Of a DNA stretch of 64,000 bases, positions 1 to 10,280 are shown piece by piece. Position numbers and translations under genes: made by a program. The stretch lies in the NCBI GenBank assembly GCA_033557465.1, contig CM066036.1, positions 722,561,828 through 722,625,827 of the forward strand, written 5' to 3'. The notes beneath the pieces were generated by a model. The model saw nothing but the letters and a program-made list of their open reading frames with translations. It made no database searches and was not told the DNA's origin. Origin of the DNA: Ichthyophis bannanicus. Its lineage: Eukaryota; Chordata; Amphibia; Gymnophiona; Ichthyophiidae. Each line of letters opens with the position of its first letter. Position 1 is the first letter of the stretch.

Positions 1-287
1 GCGGTGCCGCTGGCTCGGCCGTGGCGGGAGTGGAATGAGGTCACCTTGCTAGTTGTATGGCGGGTGAGGGCTCATTCCACATGTGGGTTGTTATATTAAG
101 ACGTTGAAGGTTGCAAAGAAATGTTTTGGAATATCATGTTTGTTAATAAAGCTGCGACCATGCGAGCCAAAGTTCTTTGTGTCCGGGCTGGTTATTTCAA
201 GGTTAGGAGGCGGTGGGGTGGGGGTGGCTATTGGGGGGAGGGGTGGGGGGGGAACGGGACACCACCGGGTCCGACCTGCCTTGGTTA
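1..287 (+). repeat. B1 repeat (partial) of the plus-strand Ngaro-type element
   Basis: Copy one of the B repeat, cut by the window start; it aligns to 739-1024 with few changes. It ends in 'cttggttat', the same core that ends B2 and that appears (reverse complement 'ataaccagg') at the edges of the 6.3-12.8 kb element. Confidence 0.75.
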
Positions 288-405
288 TGTTGAGGCTGCG
301 GGGCAGGGTCCCGGCAGCCGAAGGTAACCAGGCGCTCAGCCCGGTGCCGGGACCCTGCTCGCGGCCTTTTGGTGATGGGCGGGTGCCTGCGGGCATCATT
401 CAAAC

Positions 406-446
406 TCATTGGCTCGCCCGGTTCAGGCGTGGGTGCGAGCCAATGA
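406..446. promoter_or_regulatory. Inverted pair of CCAAT boxes in the A2 repeat
   Basis: A 12-bp inverted repeat, 'tcattggctcgc' (406-417) and 'gcgagccaatga' (435-446). Each arm carries AGCCAAT, the canonical CCAAT box bound by NF-Y, in opposite orientation. The related A repeats of the other Ngaro element (6825-6871, 12598-12644) keep the same arrangement in otherwise diverged sequence. A promoter role is inference. Confidence 0.5.
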
Positions 447-606
447 GAAGCGCTTTGCTGGGGGGGTGGTTTAAGGGAGACGCATGGCAGCGGCAGTCTC
501 CGACGGCGGGACCAGCGGTGGGTGCGAGGGCTTTTGCTTCCCACCCGCCCGCCCTTCTTTTGGTGGTGGTATTCGGAATGGGTTGTCGCAGCTGGTGGGG
601 GGGGGG

Positions 607-1024
607 GCGGGATCCCGGAGGTTTCCGGGGTCTGGAGCCTTAATCTGGAATTGGGGCGGGGGCGGTCGCCCCCAACCCGGATGACCCCTGGCCGGTCTTT
701 GCTAGTAATATGGCGAGGCCAGGTAAAAAGGGGAGTTGGCGGTGCTGCTGGCTCGGCCGCGGCGGGAGTGGAATGAAGTCACCTTGCTAGTTGTATGGCG
801 GGTGAGGGCTCATTCCGCTTGTGGGTTGTTATATTAAGACGTTGAAGGTTTAAAAGAAATTTTTTGGAATATCATGTTTGTTAATAAAGCTGTGACCATG
901 CGAGCCAAAGTTCTTTGTGTCCGGGCTGGTTATTTCAAGGTTAGGAGGGGGTGGGGTGGGGGTGGCTATTGGGGGGAGGGGTGGGGGGGAACGGGACACC
1001 ACCGGGTCCGACCTGCCTTGGTTA
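607..1024 (+). repeat. B2 repeat of the plus-strand Ngaro-type element
   Basis: Complete B repeat from 'ggcgggatcccgga' to 'ccttggtta'. The following bases (ctaataaaag...) are the CR1 3' region, so 1024/1025 is the outer element boundary inside an older CR1 copy. Confidence 0.7.
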
Positions 1025-1345
1025 CTAATAAAAGAAAATATTTTTTCACTCAACGTGTAATCAAACTCTGGAATTTGTTACCGGAGGATGTAGTAAAAGC
1101 TGTTAGTGTAGCTGGGTTTAAAAAAGGTTTGGACAAGTTCCTGGAGGAAAGGTCCATAAACCATTATTAAGAAAGGGCCCAGGATATCAATGCTTGACCC
1201 AATACAAGCATTGTGGAACTGTGTCTTTTGGGGAAACTGCTAGGTACGTATGACCTAGATTGGCCACTGTTGGAAACAGGATACTGTTCTTGATGGACCT
1301 TGGTCTGACCCAGTATAGCATATCTTATGTTTTTATGTTCATAGA
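1025..1345 (+). mobile_element. CR1-type LINE, family A, 3' end
   Basis: Encodes the C-terminal tail of the CR1-type ORF2 (a 'NLLPEDVVKAVSVAGFKKGL' motif ending near 1168). The 3' untranslated stretch is characteristic of family A in this window (tgatggaccttggtctgacc ... cttatgttttta). The coding remainder is cut off by the Ngaro-type element to the left. Confidence 0.8.
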
Positions 1346-1565
1346 AGTGTAGCTGCATGGTCTGCCTTGCGCACTAGCAAACCACACAGCATGACTGAAG
1401 TTCCACCTCCTTTGCCCAATTTGCACCATCAACATGGTGTTCTTTTATACTTGGGCACTATGCTTTTGCTACTACTAGACCACTACTATCACTATCTTGG
1501 GCTCCATGGCTGCACATCTCATTTCAGATGTTGAAATAGATTCTCTCCCCTCAAAATACACCCTT
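1346..1565 (+). repeat. Fragment of the composite repeat also seen at 17.1-17.96 and 50.8-51.3 kb
   Basis: Noncoding. It aligns by eye to 51125-51300 (shared 'gcaccat', 'gcactatgct', 'cactactatcac', 'ttggggctcc'-like blocks in the same order) and to the end of the 14.1-17.96 kb repeat. Confidence 0.5.
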
Positions 1566-1722
1566 TCCACAAGGTTTTACTTGCTGTTAGGGTTCCCAGC
1601 ATTAAAGCGCTTTAACACATGATGGTGCAACAGGTGTTAAGAGAACTCTTGCTGTAAATGCCCAATCTCCAGCTCTTAATACCCACTCTCTGCCTACTAT
1701 TCCCTTAGCACTGCAGGAGTCT

Positions 1723-2091
1723 TTAACACTCATTAATGCAGCTTTTTTGTAGTGTTAATGGCACAGGAGTGTTGATAACAGGAGTTAATGGCACACTTGC
1801 TCCCTTATCTGCTGAGATACTGTCATCAAAAAGTGCTAAGCCTTCCAAATGTTCAGACAACAACCAGACGTGTCTTGAAAATGCAACAGCCTGGTTTGGG
1901 TAAGTCTTAAAAACTGATAAAAATTGGATGCCATTCAGAGGAGCTCGGATTGCAAATGGTGCTTCATTCCACTGTCTGATGTAAACAAGACTGAAAACAG
2001 CCAAATCTGTTATATTCTTGGACTCATTTGAAATCATTTTGACCTGAGCCTTAAAAAGGAATATTTTCAATATATAAATACCTTTTCCCAT
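1723..2091 (-). CDS. Hypothetical 122-codon open frame, unidentified
   Basis: Open minus-strand frame of 122 codons. The central part (about residues 40-100) has ordinary protein-like composition with a Trp/Leu-rich stretch around 'AFSRHVWLLSEHLEGLALFD', while the last ~25 residues lie in low-complexity 'taacactcctgt'-type DNA and are probably not coding. A splice-acceptor-like tract (ttcctttttaag) lies near 2050 on the coding strand, so this could be part of an exon or a transposon-derived protein remnant. I do not recognise the family with certainty. 1566-1722 shows nothing else. Confidence 0.3.
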   Translation of the reverse strand: MGKGIYILKIFLFKAQVKMISNESKNITDLAVFSLVYIRQWNEAPFAIRAPLNGIQFLSVFKTYPNQAVAFSRHVWLLSEHLEGLALFDDSISADKGASVPLTPVINTPVPLTLQKSCINEC

Positions 2092-2159
2092 CCATAAAAT
2101 GTTCAGAATGGGATGGCCATTATAAATAACAAATTAATGAACATGTAGATAGCCATGGT

Positions 2160-3325
2160 TTAATGGGAGAAAGCCAACATGTCTTTAACCAAGGAAGGTT
2201 TTGTCTTACTAGTCTGTTATGTTTTTTTGAAGGCGTGAATAAACAGGTAGACAAAGATGAGCCGGTTGATATAATATATCTGGATTATCAGAAAACCTTT
2301 GACATAGTCCCTCATGAGAGACTTTTGACAAAACTAAAAAGGCATGACCTGGAAATGGGAATAATGAGTGAGGTTGTCAAATTTGCAGATGACACAAAAT
2401 TATTCAGTGTTGTTAAAACCCAAGAGGATTATGAAAAATTGCAAGAGGACCTTGATAAATTGGAAGACTGGATGTTCAAATGGCAGATAAAATTTAATGT
2501 GGACAAGTGCAAAGTTATGCACCTAGGAAAGAACAACCCAAACTATGGTTCCACATTAGGAACCACCACCCAGGGAAAAGATTTAGACAACATCATGGAT
2601 AACACATTGAAACCCTCCACCCAGTGTGTAGCAGCTGCCAAGAAGGCAAATAAAATACTAGGAATCATAAAGAAAAGAATGGGGGTTAAAACAAAGGATA
2701 TTAGAATGCCTCTGTATCGTTCCATGGTGTGACCGCACCTTGAATATTGTGTGTAATTCTGGTTGCCGTATCTTAAAAAGGATTAAGCAGAATTAGAAAA
2801 CATACAGAGAAGAGCCACAAAAAAGATACCGCTATGAAGAGAGGCTTAAAAGGTTAGGAATTTTCAACCTGGAAAAGAGATGGCTGAGGGGAGATATGAT
2901 AGAGATCTATAAATTAATGAACGGAGTGGAACAAGTAGATCGATTCTTTATGCCATTAAAAAGCAGAAATACTCTGGGACATGCAATGAAGCTACAGTGT
3001 AACCCATTTAAGACTAATAAGAGAAAACAGTTTATCACTCAATGCGTAATCAAACTTTGGAATTTGTTACCGGAGGATTTAGTCAAAGCTGTTAGTGTAG
3101 CTGGGTTTGGACAAGTTCTTGGAGGAAAGGTCCAAAAACATTATTAAAGAGGACCCAAGTAATCCAATTCTTGCCCCAATATAAGCATTATGGAACCTGT
3201 GTGTCTTTTTGGGAAACTGCTAGGTACATTTGACCTGGATTGACCACTTTTAGAAACAGGATATTGGGCTTGATGGACCTTGGTCTGAACCAGTATGATA
3301 TTTCTTATGTTCTTATGACCTCTAA
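2160..3325 (+). pseudogene. CR1-type LINE, family A, ORF2 fragment and 3' end (internally deleted)
   Basis: Reverse-transcriptase fragment with 'YLDYQKTFDIVPHERLL' followed directly by 'VVKFADDTKLFS' (the F-A-D-D catalytic motif at about 2377-2391), so the central RT block between the two motifs has been deleted. A stop breaks the frame near 2732, and another fragment (2896-3147) carries the C-terminal tail 'LWNLLPEDLVKAVSVAGFG'. The 3' UTR ends with 'cttgatggaccttggtctga' near 3290. RT would copy element RNA by target-primed reverse transcription; this copy is dead. Confidence 0.85.
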
Positions 3326-4433
3326 ATGTTTTGCAATCAGGCTGAAATTCCACAGGTAAGCAAGCTATTCCTAATGGACAAGAATAAGTCTTGTGACAAA
3401 ATGATTCTACAGAGATTAACTTTTTGCATTGGTTTTTAGATCACCCTAAATTGTAACATGTATGGTTAGTTTATCAAGATGTGTTTGGGAATTCTTCTTT
3501 ATCAAGCCTTTGGCTCCCAGTCCAATGGGAAATATTAATGTATCTTTCTGTCACATTTTCTTGGTCTCTGACTGCATTTCTTGATTCTTCAGGATCTTCT
3601 GTCTCTTCATGTGATTCACAGAATAATCTCTTGGAATTGACACCTCTATTCTCAATGCCATTCCGGTGTTTTTCTCCTTTAGCACTATGTTGGGTTTCCT
3701 CGCATGTCCCAGGTGACCATAAAATCTTCATTCTCTGTAATTATCTTAGGATCATGATCCCAGTGTTTTTCAGGCATAGTGATACTGTAGTGTTTACAGA
3801 GTTCATATTTATGAGGTGTGCTACTTTATTGTGCCTTTCTGTATAGAAATTTTCTACCATCAGAACTTCATAACCAGCTATGAGGTAAGTCAGCCTTTCT
3901 AGGTCTTTCTTACAGAATTGACATATGTCTGTTTTACCAGTTTTTTCAATGCTCACTGTAAACCATCTCGTCCACAATCCGCTGTCCTGGGCTGCAACTA
4001 TCAATCTCTCATGTGTCCATTCTTGATCAGTAAAGGATTCCTGGAGTAATACTTTGTATTTCCCACTGTATTTGTGTATTTGCCACTTGTTTTTTCCTTG
4101 TTTGCTGATCGAATTCTTTGAAGAGTTTTTTCTGTTGTTTTGCAAATTCTGTTGCTTCCTTTCCTATGTGTGCTTGTGGATTCTTACTCATTTCTTCTAG
4201 TCATCAGAACACTTATCCAGGTTTGATGATGGAGACAGATTCTGTTTGTTTACTTTCATATTTCAGTACTTTTTGTGTATTTGGATTGGATGATGCTGTT
4301 TTGTAGGCCTGGAGGCTTATGACAGTAGCTCTGCAGATGTAATCAATCTCTTGGCATACACTGATTCGTGTAAATTACTTTATGAACATGGATGAGTTTT
4401 CTTGTTTGCACATCCAGTTTTTCAAGATCTTTT

Positions 4434-4717
4434 TTTTTCAATATTTATTTTCAACAATCCAACAATGGAACAAGAAATATATATAATAATTTCCCCCCAA
4501 ACAAATAAAACAGCAAAAAATAAGAAACTTCTTACAGCAGAGATCAGAATAAAAAATTAAAGATAGCACTGGCCTTAGGTAAGGAATTACACACTGTTCC
4601 ATGTGGTGCTCTGAAAGGGTAGAGCGCTAGACCGCAGTTAAGAAAGATTCCCTCAAGTCATTAATAGTCATCACGCCGGAGGAAAAAATGTTAGTGAAAA
4701 ATGAGGTAAAAGATCTT
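4434..4717 (-). mobile_element. Short retroposed 3' end (L1-like) inserted in the R4/Rex6 LINE
   Basis: Starts with a T8 tract on the plus strand (A-tail on minus) after 'ttattttcaa'-type sequence. Matching 'aagatctt' strings flank it (left near 4425, right near 4710), consistent with a target-site duplication. The R4/Rex6 frame continues on both sides. The minus-strand end 'aaaataaatattgaaaaaaa' fits a LINE 3' end. About 285 bp, noncoding. Confidence 0.6.
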
Positions 4718-5436
4718 TAAGAGGCCAGTCTTCAATCCCAAAGCTGTATGAGAGTATTAGAATTGCCAGCTGATCGATGGCTTGTATATCATTCCGTGAT
4801 GTTAAGGCACTTTTCAATACTAATTTAAATCTTTTATAGAATTTTTTACTTATCTTTTCTCTCAGTAATTTCTGCTTGAGTGCCTTTTCTTCCTCTACTC
4901 CAAGATATTTTTATATACCTTCCTTTCATGTTCCTTGATGTCATAGGTCTCAGCCAGGGAGATGTTTTCCATTTTGCTCAATTTTCCTCTAAAAATGTTG
5001 CCTAGGCATATTTATCTAGGCCAAAAGTCATCTTGATATCATCAGAAAAGCTTTTTACTACACGGAGTTGCTCTGCTAAATGTTGGTCTTTGGAACTGTA
5101 GAGCTTCAGGTCATCTACAAATAATACATGGGATGTTACCTCTGGGCTGTTCCTTCTTTGGGTTCAGGCTAAATCCGTATCTCAAAGATCTGATGAGAGT
5201 ACTCATTGGATTAAGTGCCACACAAAACAGAAGCGGTGACAGGGAATCTCCCTGAAATATTCCTCACTGGATCTTGATGTTAGGAATGATGTACTGACCA
5301 TCTTTATACTTCAAAAATAAGGAGGTTTGTCACAATGTTATGGTGAGCCTAATATACTCTATGAAACCCGGATTTATCTTATACATCTCAAGCGATTTAT
5401 TATCCAAGAGGGTGGGATGCTGCCAAAAGCTTTCTT

Positions 5437-5640
5437 ATAATCAATCTATTTTATGTATTTATTTATTTATGTAATGCTTTTATATACGACGCTCTTTAAA
5501 ATCAGTGCGGTTTACAGATAGCATTTTGTACAGAGTAGGAAGAGCCTGCTCTGCACTTACATCGAACAGGTAATACAACTTGGATTTAGAACTGGGGTAA
5601 CTATATACAGACTATATACACATGCTATACTCATATTTCT
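5437..5640 (-). mobile_element. SINE fragment with L2-like tail
   Basis: Begins with (TTTA)n and 'cttttatatacgacgctctt', the same head-to-tail sequence as copies at 48591 and 62438. It interrupts the R4/Rex6 reading frame. Plus-strand left edge is the element's 3' tail. Confidence 0.6.
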
Positions 5641-6273
5641 GCTTTTCTTAGCTCTGGCCATGAAGGCCTTATTTAGTATTAACTGGTCTTTGGTTCCATA
5701 TGCTCCCCTCTTATTGCACTTTTGCTCTATTGCAATAATGTTATTGGATTTGATATGATCATATATTCTGTTGACATCTATTGCAGTGAACTGCTTATAG
5801 ATTGTAGGTAAACATGTTATTGGTCTGTAACTTTTGGGACTGTTACTTGGGCCCCCTTTGGAAGGAGAAATGTTCTTCCTGTTATAAGCTATTGCGGAGG
5901 TGAGTTCTTCTACTTCATCAATTGTTTTTTTGCAGTTTGCCAGGTCTTGATGGAGTGATGTTAACTGTTTGAGTCAAAAGTTGGTCACTCCATCTGGGCT
6001 AGGGCTCTTCCAGTTTGAAGTTCATTTTAACCTACTTTCTAGCTCTTTTATTATTACTACAGGCCATTCCATAGGTTTGATGTCTGATTTTTTCTAAATG
6101 TTCCTGTATGCAGGGTAACCATTCTGTTTCTTGACTGTGCTCTATGAGGTTCTCATATAGGCTTCTTCGGAAGGTTTCTGTTTCACATTTGGTTGGTGGT
6201 GTTTTTACAATATTAATGCTCTTTCCCAATTCCCTGTAGAACTGTTTTGGGTTCTCTCTAGTTTGTTGTAACA

Positions 6274-6296
6274 TCTTCAAAAGGATATAACCAGGG
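6274..6296 (+). mobile_element. 5' stub of a CR1 (family B) split by the Ngaro element
   Basis: 'ttcaaaaggatataaccagg' matches the CR1 family B string 'ttcaaaaggatgtgaacagg' at about 46185-46205, and the copy resumes at 12776 exactly where this leaves off. Very short, so the assignment rests on continuity with the right half. Confidence 0.55.
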
Positions 6297-6673
6297 AAGG
6301 CGGACGTGGTGCTCCCGCCCCTTAAATGACCCTTCCACTACCCCCCCTTGAAATAACCACAACAGTACACTTATTTGGCATTCAACTGGTCGCAGCTTTA
6401 TTAACCATAAACATTATCCAAACAACTACCATCAACCGGAACTGCATCCTTCAGGTTCCGGCAGCGGGACGAACCCTCACCAGCCATGTGAGTAGCAAAG
6501 TGAGTTCCCTCCCGCCTCCGCCGTGAACTGTCCCCCGGCAATTCCATCCCCCCTCTTCCAGCTTCGCCATATTATTAGCAAAAGCCACGAGGGATTCTCT
6601 GGGTCGGGGGTACCCCACCCCCGCCCTGCGTATTGCCAAGACTCCGGACCCCGGACACCTCTGGGATCCCGCC
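6297..6673 (-). repeat. B2 repeat of the Ngaro element (outer 3' end)
   Basis: 377 bp, matching 7005-7381 base for base apart from scattered substitutions. It contains 'ctttattaacc' (AATAAA-like signal 'taataaag' on the minus strand) and ends outward at 'aaccaggg|aaggcgg'. Confidence 0.85.
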
Positions 6674-6735
6674 CCCCCTCCAGCTGTAACACACCTCTGT
6701 CCCGACACCGCCCACCACAGGGATGGGAGGGTGGG

Positions 6736-7003
6736 AAACGCCCGTCCTCCACCAACCACTAGGACAGACTGGCGCCTTGCCGGCATGCTCCCCTTTGGGC
6801 CAGCCCTCCCGCCTGCCTGCCCTCATCCATTGGCTCCTGTGCTCCTCAAACATCCGCAGGAGCCAATGGATTTAAATGACGCTCACCGCCGCATCGGCCC
6901 CCTCTTCCCCCTCCTCTCCCAAGGTCGGGGCCACGCACCATGCCGCCCACCCGGTTAGATGCGGCCTACAGGTACGGGGCCCTGCGGCCTTTGCATAACC
7001 AGG
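6736..7003 (-). repeat. A2 repeat of the Ngaro element
   Basis: 268 bp, matching A1 at 12509-12775 with a few substitutions. It lies between B2 and B1. The junction to B1 reads 'cataaccagg|taaggcgg', containing the same 7-bp core as the outer ends. 6674-6735 is unique spacer. Confidence 0.85.
6825..6871. promoter_or_regulatory. Inverted CCAAT-box pair in A2
   Basis: Perfect 15-bp inverted repeat 'atccattggctcctg' (6825-6839) and 'caggagccaatggat' (6857-6871), each holding AGCCAAT. Surrounded by GC-rich DNA, it resembles a TATA-less NF-Y/Sp1-type promoter; function is inferred. Confidence 0.5.
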
Positions 7004-7004
7004 T

Positions 7005-7381
7005 AAGGCGGACGTGGTGCTCCCGCCCCTTAAACGACCCTTCCACTACCCCCCCTTGAAATAACCACAACAGTACACTTATTTGGCATTCAACTGGTCG
7101 CAGCTTTATTAACCATAAACATTATCCAAACAACTACCATCAACTGGAACTGCGTCCTTCAGGTTCCGGCAGCGGGACAAACCCTCACCAGCCATGTGAG
7201 TAGCAAAGTAAGTTCCTTCCCACCTCCGCCGTGAACCATCCCCTGGGAATTCCATCCCCCCTCTTCCGACTTCGCCATATTATTAGCAAAAGCCACGAGG
7301 GATTCTCCGGGTCGGGGGTACCCCACCCTCGCCCTGCGTATTGCCAAGACTCCGGACCCCGGACACCTCCGGGATCCCGCC
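7005..7381 (-). repeat. B1 repeat of the Ngaro element
   Basis: 377 bp, the inner copy of B2. It adjoins the hydrolase coding region on the minus strand. Confidence 0.85.
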
Positions 7382-7399
7382 ACAGGCTCAGAGACACCT

Positions 7400-8060
7400 G
7401 TCCCTGAGCCTCCCCCCAAGTGCAAAGCTGCAACCAGCTGCCCTGCCCTGAACTACATACACCAAGACCTCTTGCCAATCATTGAGGAGCAAAGCCACCA
7501 CAACCGGGGATAGATGTATTCTGTTTGGCCGATAAAAGGCCAGCACCATCCACCGCGACCCAAGGATGCAAAATCTGCCATCCCCTTTTCCCACACACCC
7601 AGAGGCCAATTTGCCGATTAACTTTAATCCCCCCATGAGACCACCTCAGGTGGCCCCAGCAAGCCGGCCTCGTAATTAGATCAGACCATAACAACACAAC
7701 ATCCTTAAACATTGATGACCTTCGTCCCGGTCTCTCTTTGCTGCTCTGATCGGCTGCTTCACTGTTCCAGCGCCCAAGTCGCTGCCTCCAAGACGTAACA
7801 ACCGCAACCCCGGGTATCCCCTTACACGCAGATGGTGCCAAAGCAAAGGCAATAGCTGCGGCCCGTGATGGCCGCGCTCGCCCAGCCATGAAATGGTTAC
7901 CTCCACAGTGTTCAATCCACTGTTCGCCCAGAGAGGCCTCCCCGCTGCTTGCTGATCTGCCCAGTAGACCAACGAATGGCCGATCATCCCGCAGCCATAC
8001 AGCATCCGGCCCATGTCTAAAAGAAAATAAAAAGTTAAACACCATCCCAGCAATTCCCCA
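7400..8060 (-). pseudogene. SGNH/GDSL hydrolase domain of the Ngaro element
   Basis: Three overlapping broken frames (7388-7636, 7479-8237, 7676-8191) carry SGNH-hydrolase blocks in order: block I 'MIGHSLVYWAD' with the nucleophile Ser (about 7955-7985), block III-like 'LRLLRLGGSDLG' (about 7770-7805; the usual Asn of GxND is Ser here), and block V 'NRIHLSPVVVALLLNDWQEV' (about 7470-7530), which keeps His while Asp is replaced. A hydrolase after the recombinase is known in vertebrate Ngaro elements; its substrate is unknown. At least two frameshifts and the changed triad residues make it inactive. Confidence 0.7.
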
Positions 8061-8990
8061 CACAAACGCACATCCCCCCGAAAATGCATTAGAGCACCAT
8101 CTGCCGATCCGCTGAATGTCCTGCTCATGCAAGCCCGCCTCAGCGGCACCGGTGGCAGCCCCAGTCCTAAATGAATGAGGCGTGGAGTCACTCGGCTCCA
8201 AACCCACCTGGAGCTCTGCCATCCGCAGTACTGCCATGAACTGAAAACGCGTCAGGCCGCTGGAAGTCTCATGAAGGAAGAGAACAAACGCCCCCCCGTG
8301 GCCTCACCCATAGGTAAGCCTCCATAGTGGCCACCAGATCAGTTGGGGAACCCCAAATAGCTCTCAAGCACCCAAGTACCCTTGCCCCTCTGGACGGCCT
8401 GGGACCTAAACAACCGTATGCCCAGCTCCCCATTTGACACCCACATTCCCACCTCCTGCCGTCGCGCTGGACGCCACCACCACCTCCCCCACTAGGAGAG
8501 CCCCGAAAAAGGCCACACACAACACCGCCTCGAACAGCGTGACCTCATATGCAGATGCAACCATCACCGGCAGTGCGGCGCACAGCTTCCCGAGCAGGTC
8601 GTGCGCGATCGGACGCCACCTATCCACCTTCAGAGGGTTATCCCACTCCCAACCTAGCAACTGGCGAAACAGGAACTGGAGAAAAATGCAAAAAACCCGC
8701 TATGTGCGCCCTCACCGTCGCCCCCGCTGCTCCTGCAGCCTTCGCTGCCTTGATGTATAATCCCATGAGGCGATGCGGGACAGGAACTCGCCGCCATCCT
8801 CGGGCTGCCAATATTCCACTACACGGCGATGGACTCCGCAACAGGTTCAGCCTGCCCTCAGGCCAATCTGCCATAAGTGCTCCGGGACCCGCAGTCCAAC
8901 AGTGTTCGCCTCTGGTGCCAAACGCCGACACAGCCCCCATTTGAAAAGGTGAAAGAGCATCAGCAACCCGGTTAGCACACTCACAGGCCA
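8061..8990 (-). pseudogene. Tyrosine recombinase of the Ngaro element
   Basis: N-terminal part near 8638-8991 ('NRVADALSPFQM' joins it to RNase H). Core-binding/catalytic part at 8406-8660 with 'EAVLCVAFFGALLVGEVVVA', the usual segment around the first catalytic Arg. The C-terminal H-x-x-R box is 'PHSFRTGAATGAAEAGL' followed by 'IQRIGRWCSNAF' (8090-8180). The segment where the nucleophilic Tyr is expected sits at a frameshift, and I see no Tyr in either frame there. The enzyme would integrate circular cDNA without a DDE integrase. Broken by frameshifts near 8640, 8410 and 8090. Confidence 0.75.
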
Positions 8991-9600
8991 TGCCGTGCCC
9001 TCACCACCACATTCAACCTCTCACAGGCTAGCACAACAGCACTCATCTGGGCCGTCACCCTCAAGCAAAGCGGGGCATATCTGTTAATAACACTGACAAC
9101 CGCTTCGGTGTCACACCACCACAGCACCCGATGATTGCGTAGTCCATCCGGCCCCAGCTCCAGAACTACCCGCACCGGGACTACACCAGAAAGGTTACAC
9201 TATCGGTCAAGCCCGCCTCCCGCCACGCAGGCGGCCATGGAACCGCACACCATGCTTCCCCGAAATACACACCCAATCCAAAAACACCTGCTGCGTCAGT
9301 AAGATACGTAGGTCAAAAGTCGACGTTTCCTTCTCCAGCATAACCGCAATGCCACTAAAGCCTTCAGGAACTCGTCCCAAACCCCCAAGTCCGCCCTCAT
9401 GCTCCTTGAAACCCTAACGCGGTGGTGCGGCGTAAAAATGCCTGAGGTAGCCTCCGATAACCTGCACGTGAACTCCCACCCCATCAGAATGACCCGACAA
9501 GCAAACTGCAGTGAGCCCATCAGTGCCTGCATTTCTCTCAGCGGTACATTTGCTGACCCCCCTCCCATTCGCCACCAGAACCGGTAATCTCGTCACCTTC
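8981..9600 (-). pseudogene. RNase H domain of the Ngaro element
   Basis: Fragments 9296-9568 ('LREMQALMGSLQFACRVIL', the RT thumb/connection to RNase H) and 8981-9175 ('VLWWCDTEAVVSVINRY', the catalytic-Asp strand of DIRS/Ngaro RNase H, then 'LNVVVRARHGL'). Order and spacing match Ngaro pol; a stop or frameshift separates the two pieces. Confidence 0.7.
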
Positions 9601-10280
9601 TCCAATGGCAGTTGTGTCACCATGGCAACCGAATCCAACTCCACCCCCAAAAATGTGAGGCGCGTCGACGGACCCTCCGACTTACTCACCGCCAATGTGA
9701 TGCCCCAATCTTGTGCCAATCTCCCGAAGCCATCCACTCCTGACATTGCCCCGACTGTTCCCTAACAATGCATAAGAAATCGTCCAGATAATGGACCACA
9801 TTCCCGCCTCCCAGGACTCCTCCAGCACCAAGTACAAGAAGGAACTGAACCTCTCCACATAAGAACATGATATCGAACCACCATCGGCAGGCACTTAGCA
9901 ACAGAATACTACTCTTCAAAAGCAAAACCCAGTATATGAAAAGAAGCAGGGTGAACCAATGTGGATTCGATATCCACCGCTGCCATCAGACACCCCGGCC
10001 CACAACTCCCTTCGTATCCGGTCATCGACCGATGCTCCTACCGGGAAGAACAAGTTGTGAATCAACCGGCACCTCCCAGATTCCTTCTTCGGAACAATGC
10101 CCAAAAGGGAAACCACGAAGGACACGAAATGGTCGGCCTGCAAAGGGCACGGCCATCCTACCCAACTCCAGCTCCCCGCCAGTTTCCCGACCAATATGAA
10201 CTGAAAGCCTTACCAATGGCGAGTTGTGCACCCTGTCTGGACCCCCCTCCCCGAACACCGGTATGGGGAAACCAAACATA
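9600..10280 (-). pseudogene. Reverse transcriptase of the Ngaro element
   Basis: Upstream fingers with 'GIVPKKESGRCRLIHNLFFP' (about 10040-10110), then the palm with 'VVHYLDDFLCIV' (Y-L-D-D catalytic motif at 9776-9790) and 'LTFLGVELDSVAMVTQLPLE' (about 9600-9660), all in the order typical of DIRS/Ngaro RT. The frame shifts at least twice (near 9916 and 9700). Confidence 0.8.

Larger units (their letters stand above)
1..1024 (+). mobile_element. 3' end of a plus-strand Ngaro-type (tyrosine-recombinase) retrotransposon
   Basis: GC-rich noncoding DNA that begins inside the element. Bases 1-287 and 739-1024 are near-identical direct copies (B1 partial, B2), separated by a distinct block (A2). 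The same B-A-B order, with recognisably related sequence, closes the minus-strand Ngaro element at 6297-7381, for example the shared strings for 'taataaagctgcgacca' and 'ggttatttcaagg'. This is the split-direct-repeat arrangement (A1-ORFs-B1-A2-B2) known for Ngaro-type elements. The long open frames over this stretch have strongly biased composition and match nothing I recognise; I read them as chance. The coding part would lie upstream of the window. Confidence 0.7.
3470..6275 (-). pseudogene. R4/Rex6-type LINE (restriction-like endonuclease family), RT and C-terminal part
   Basis: Minus-strand remains, in order from 6275 down. An N-terminal/pre-RT piece with 'ENPKQFYRELGKS' and 'EWLPCIQEHLEKI' (6032-6275) comes first. 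The RT follows, with 'GIFQGDSLSPLLFCVALNPM' near 5205-5265 and a V-D-D catalytic motif (FVDDLKLY) at about 5096-5122. Next are the segment 'RNDIQAIDQLAILILSYSF' (about 4755-4815), a degenerate C-x2-C zinc motif followed by 'RHNKV' (3741-4145), and the restriction-like endonuclease region (3480-3740). Frameshifts and stops occur throughout. The N-terminus is found at 13250-13720, displaced by nested insertions. Motif order is that of R4/Dong/Rex6 LINEs, which nick DNA with a PD-(D/E)XK-like nuclease rather than APE. Confidence 0.8.

Noticed and set aside
83..1053. Overlapping open frames of 60-190 codons in both strands at the window start
   Set aside because: They arise from GC-rich, G-run-rich Ngaro terminal repeats; both strands are equally open and no domain is visible.
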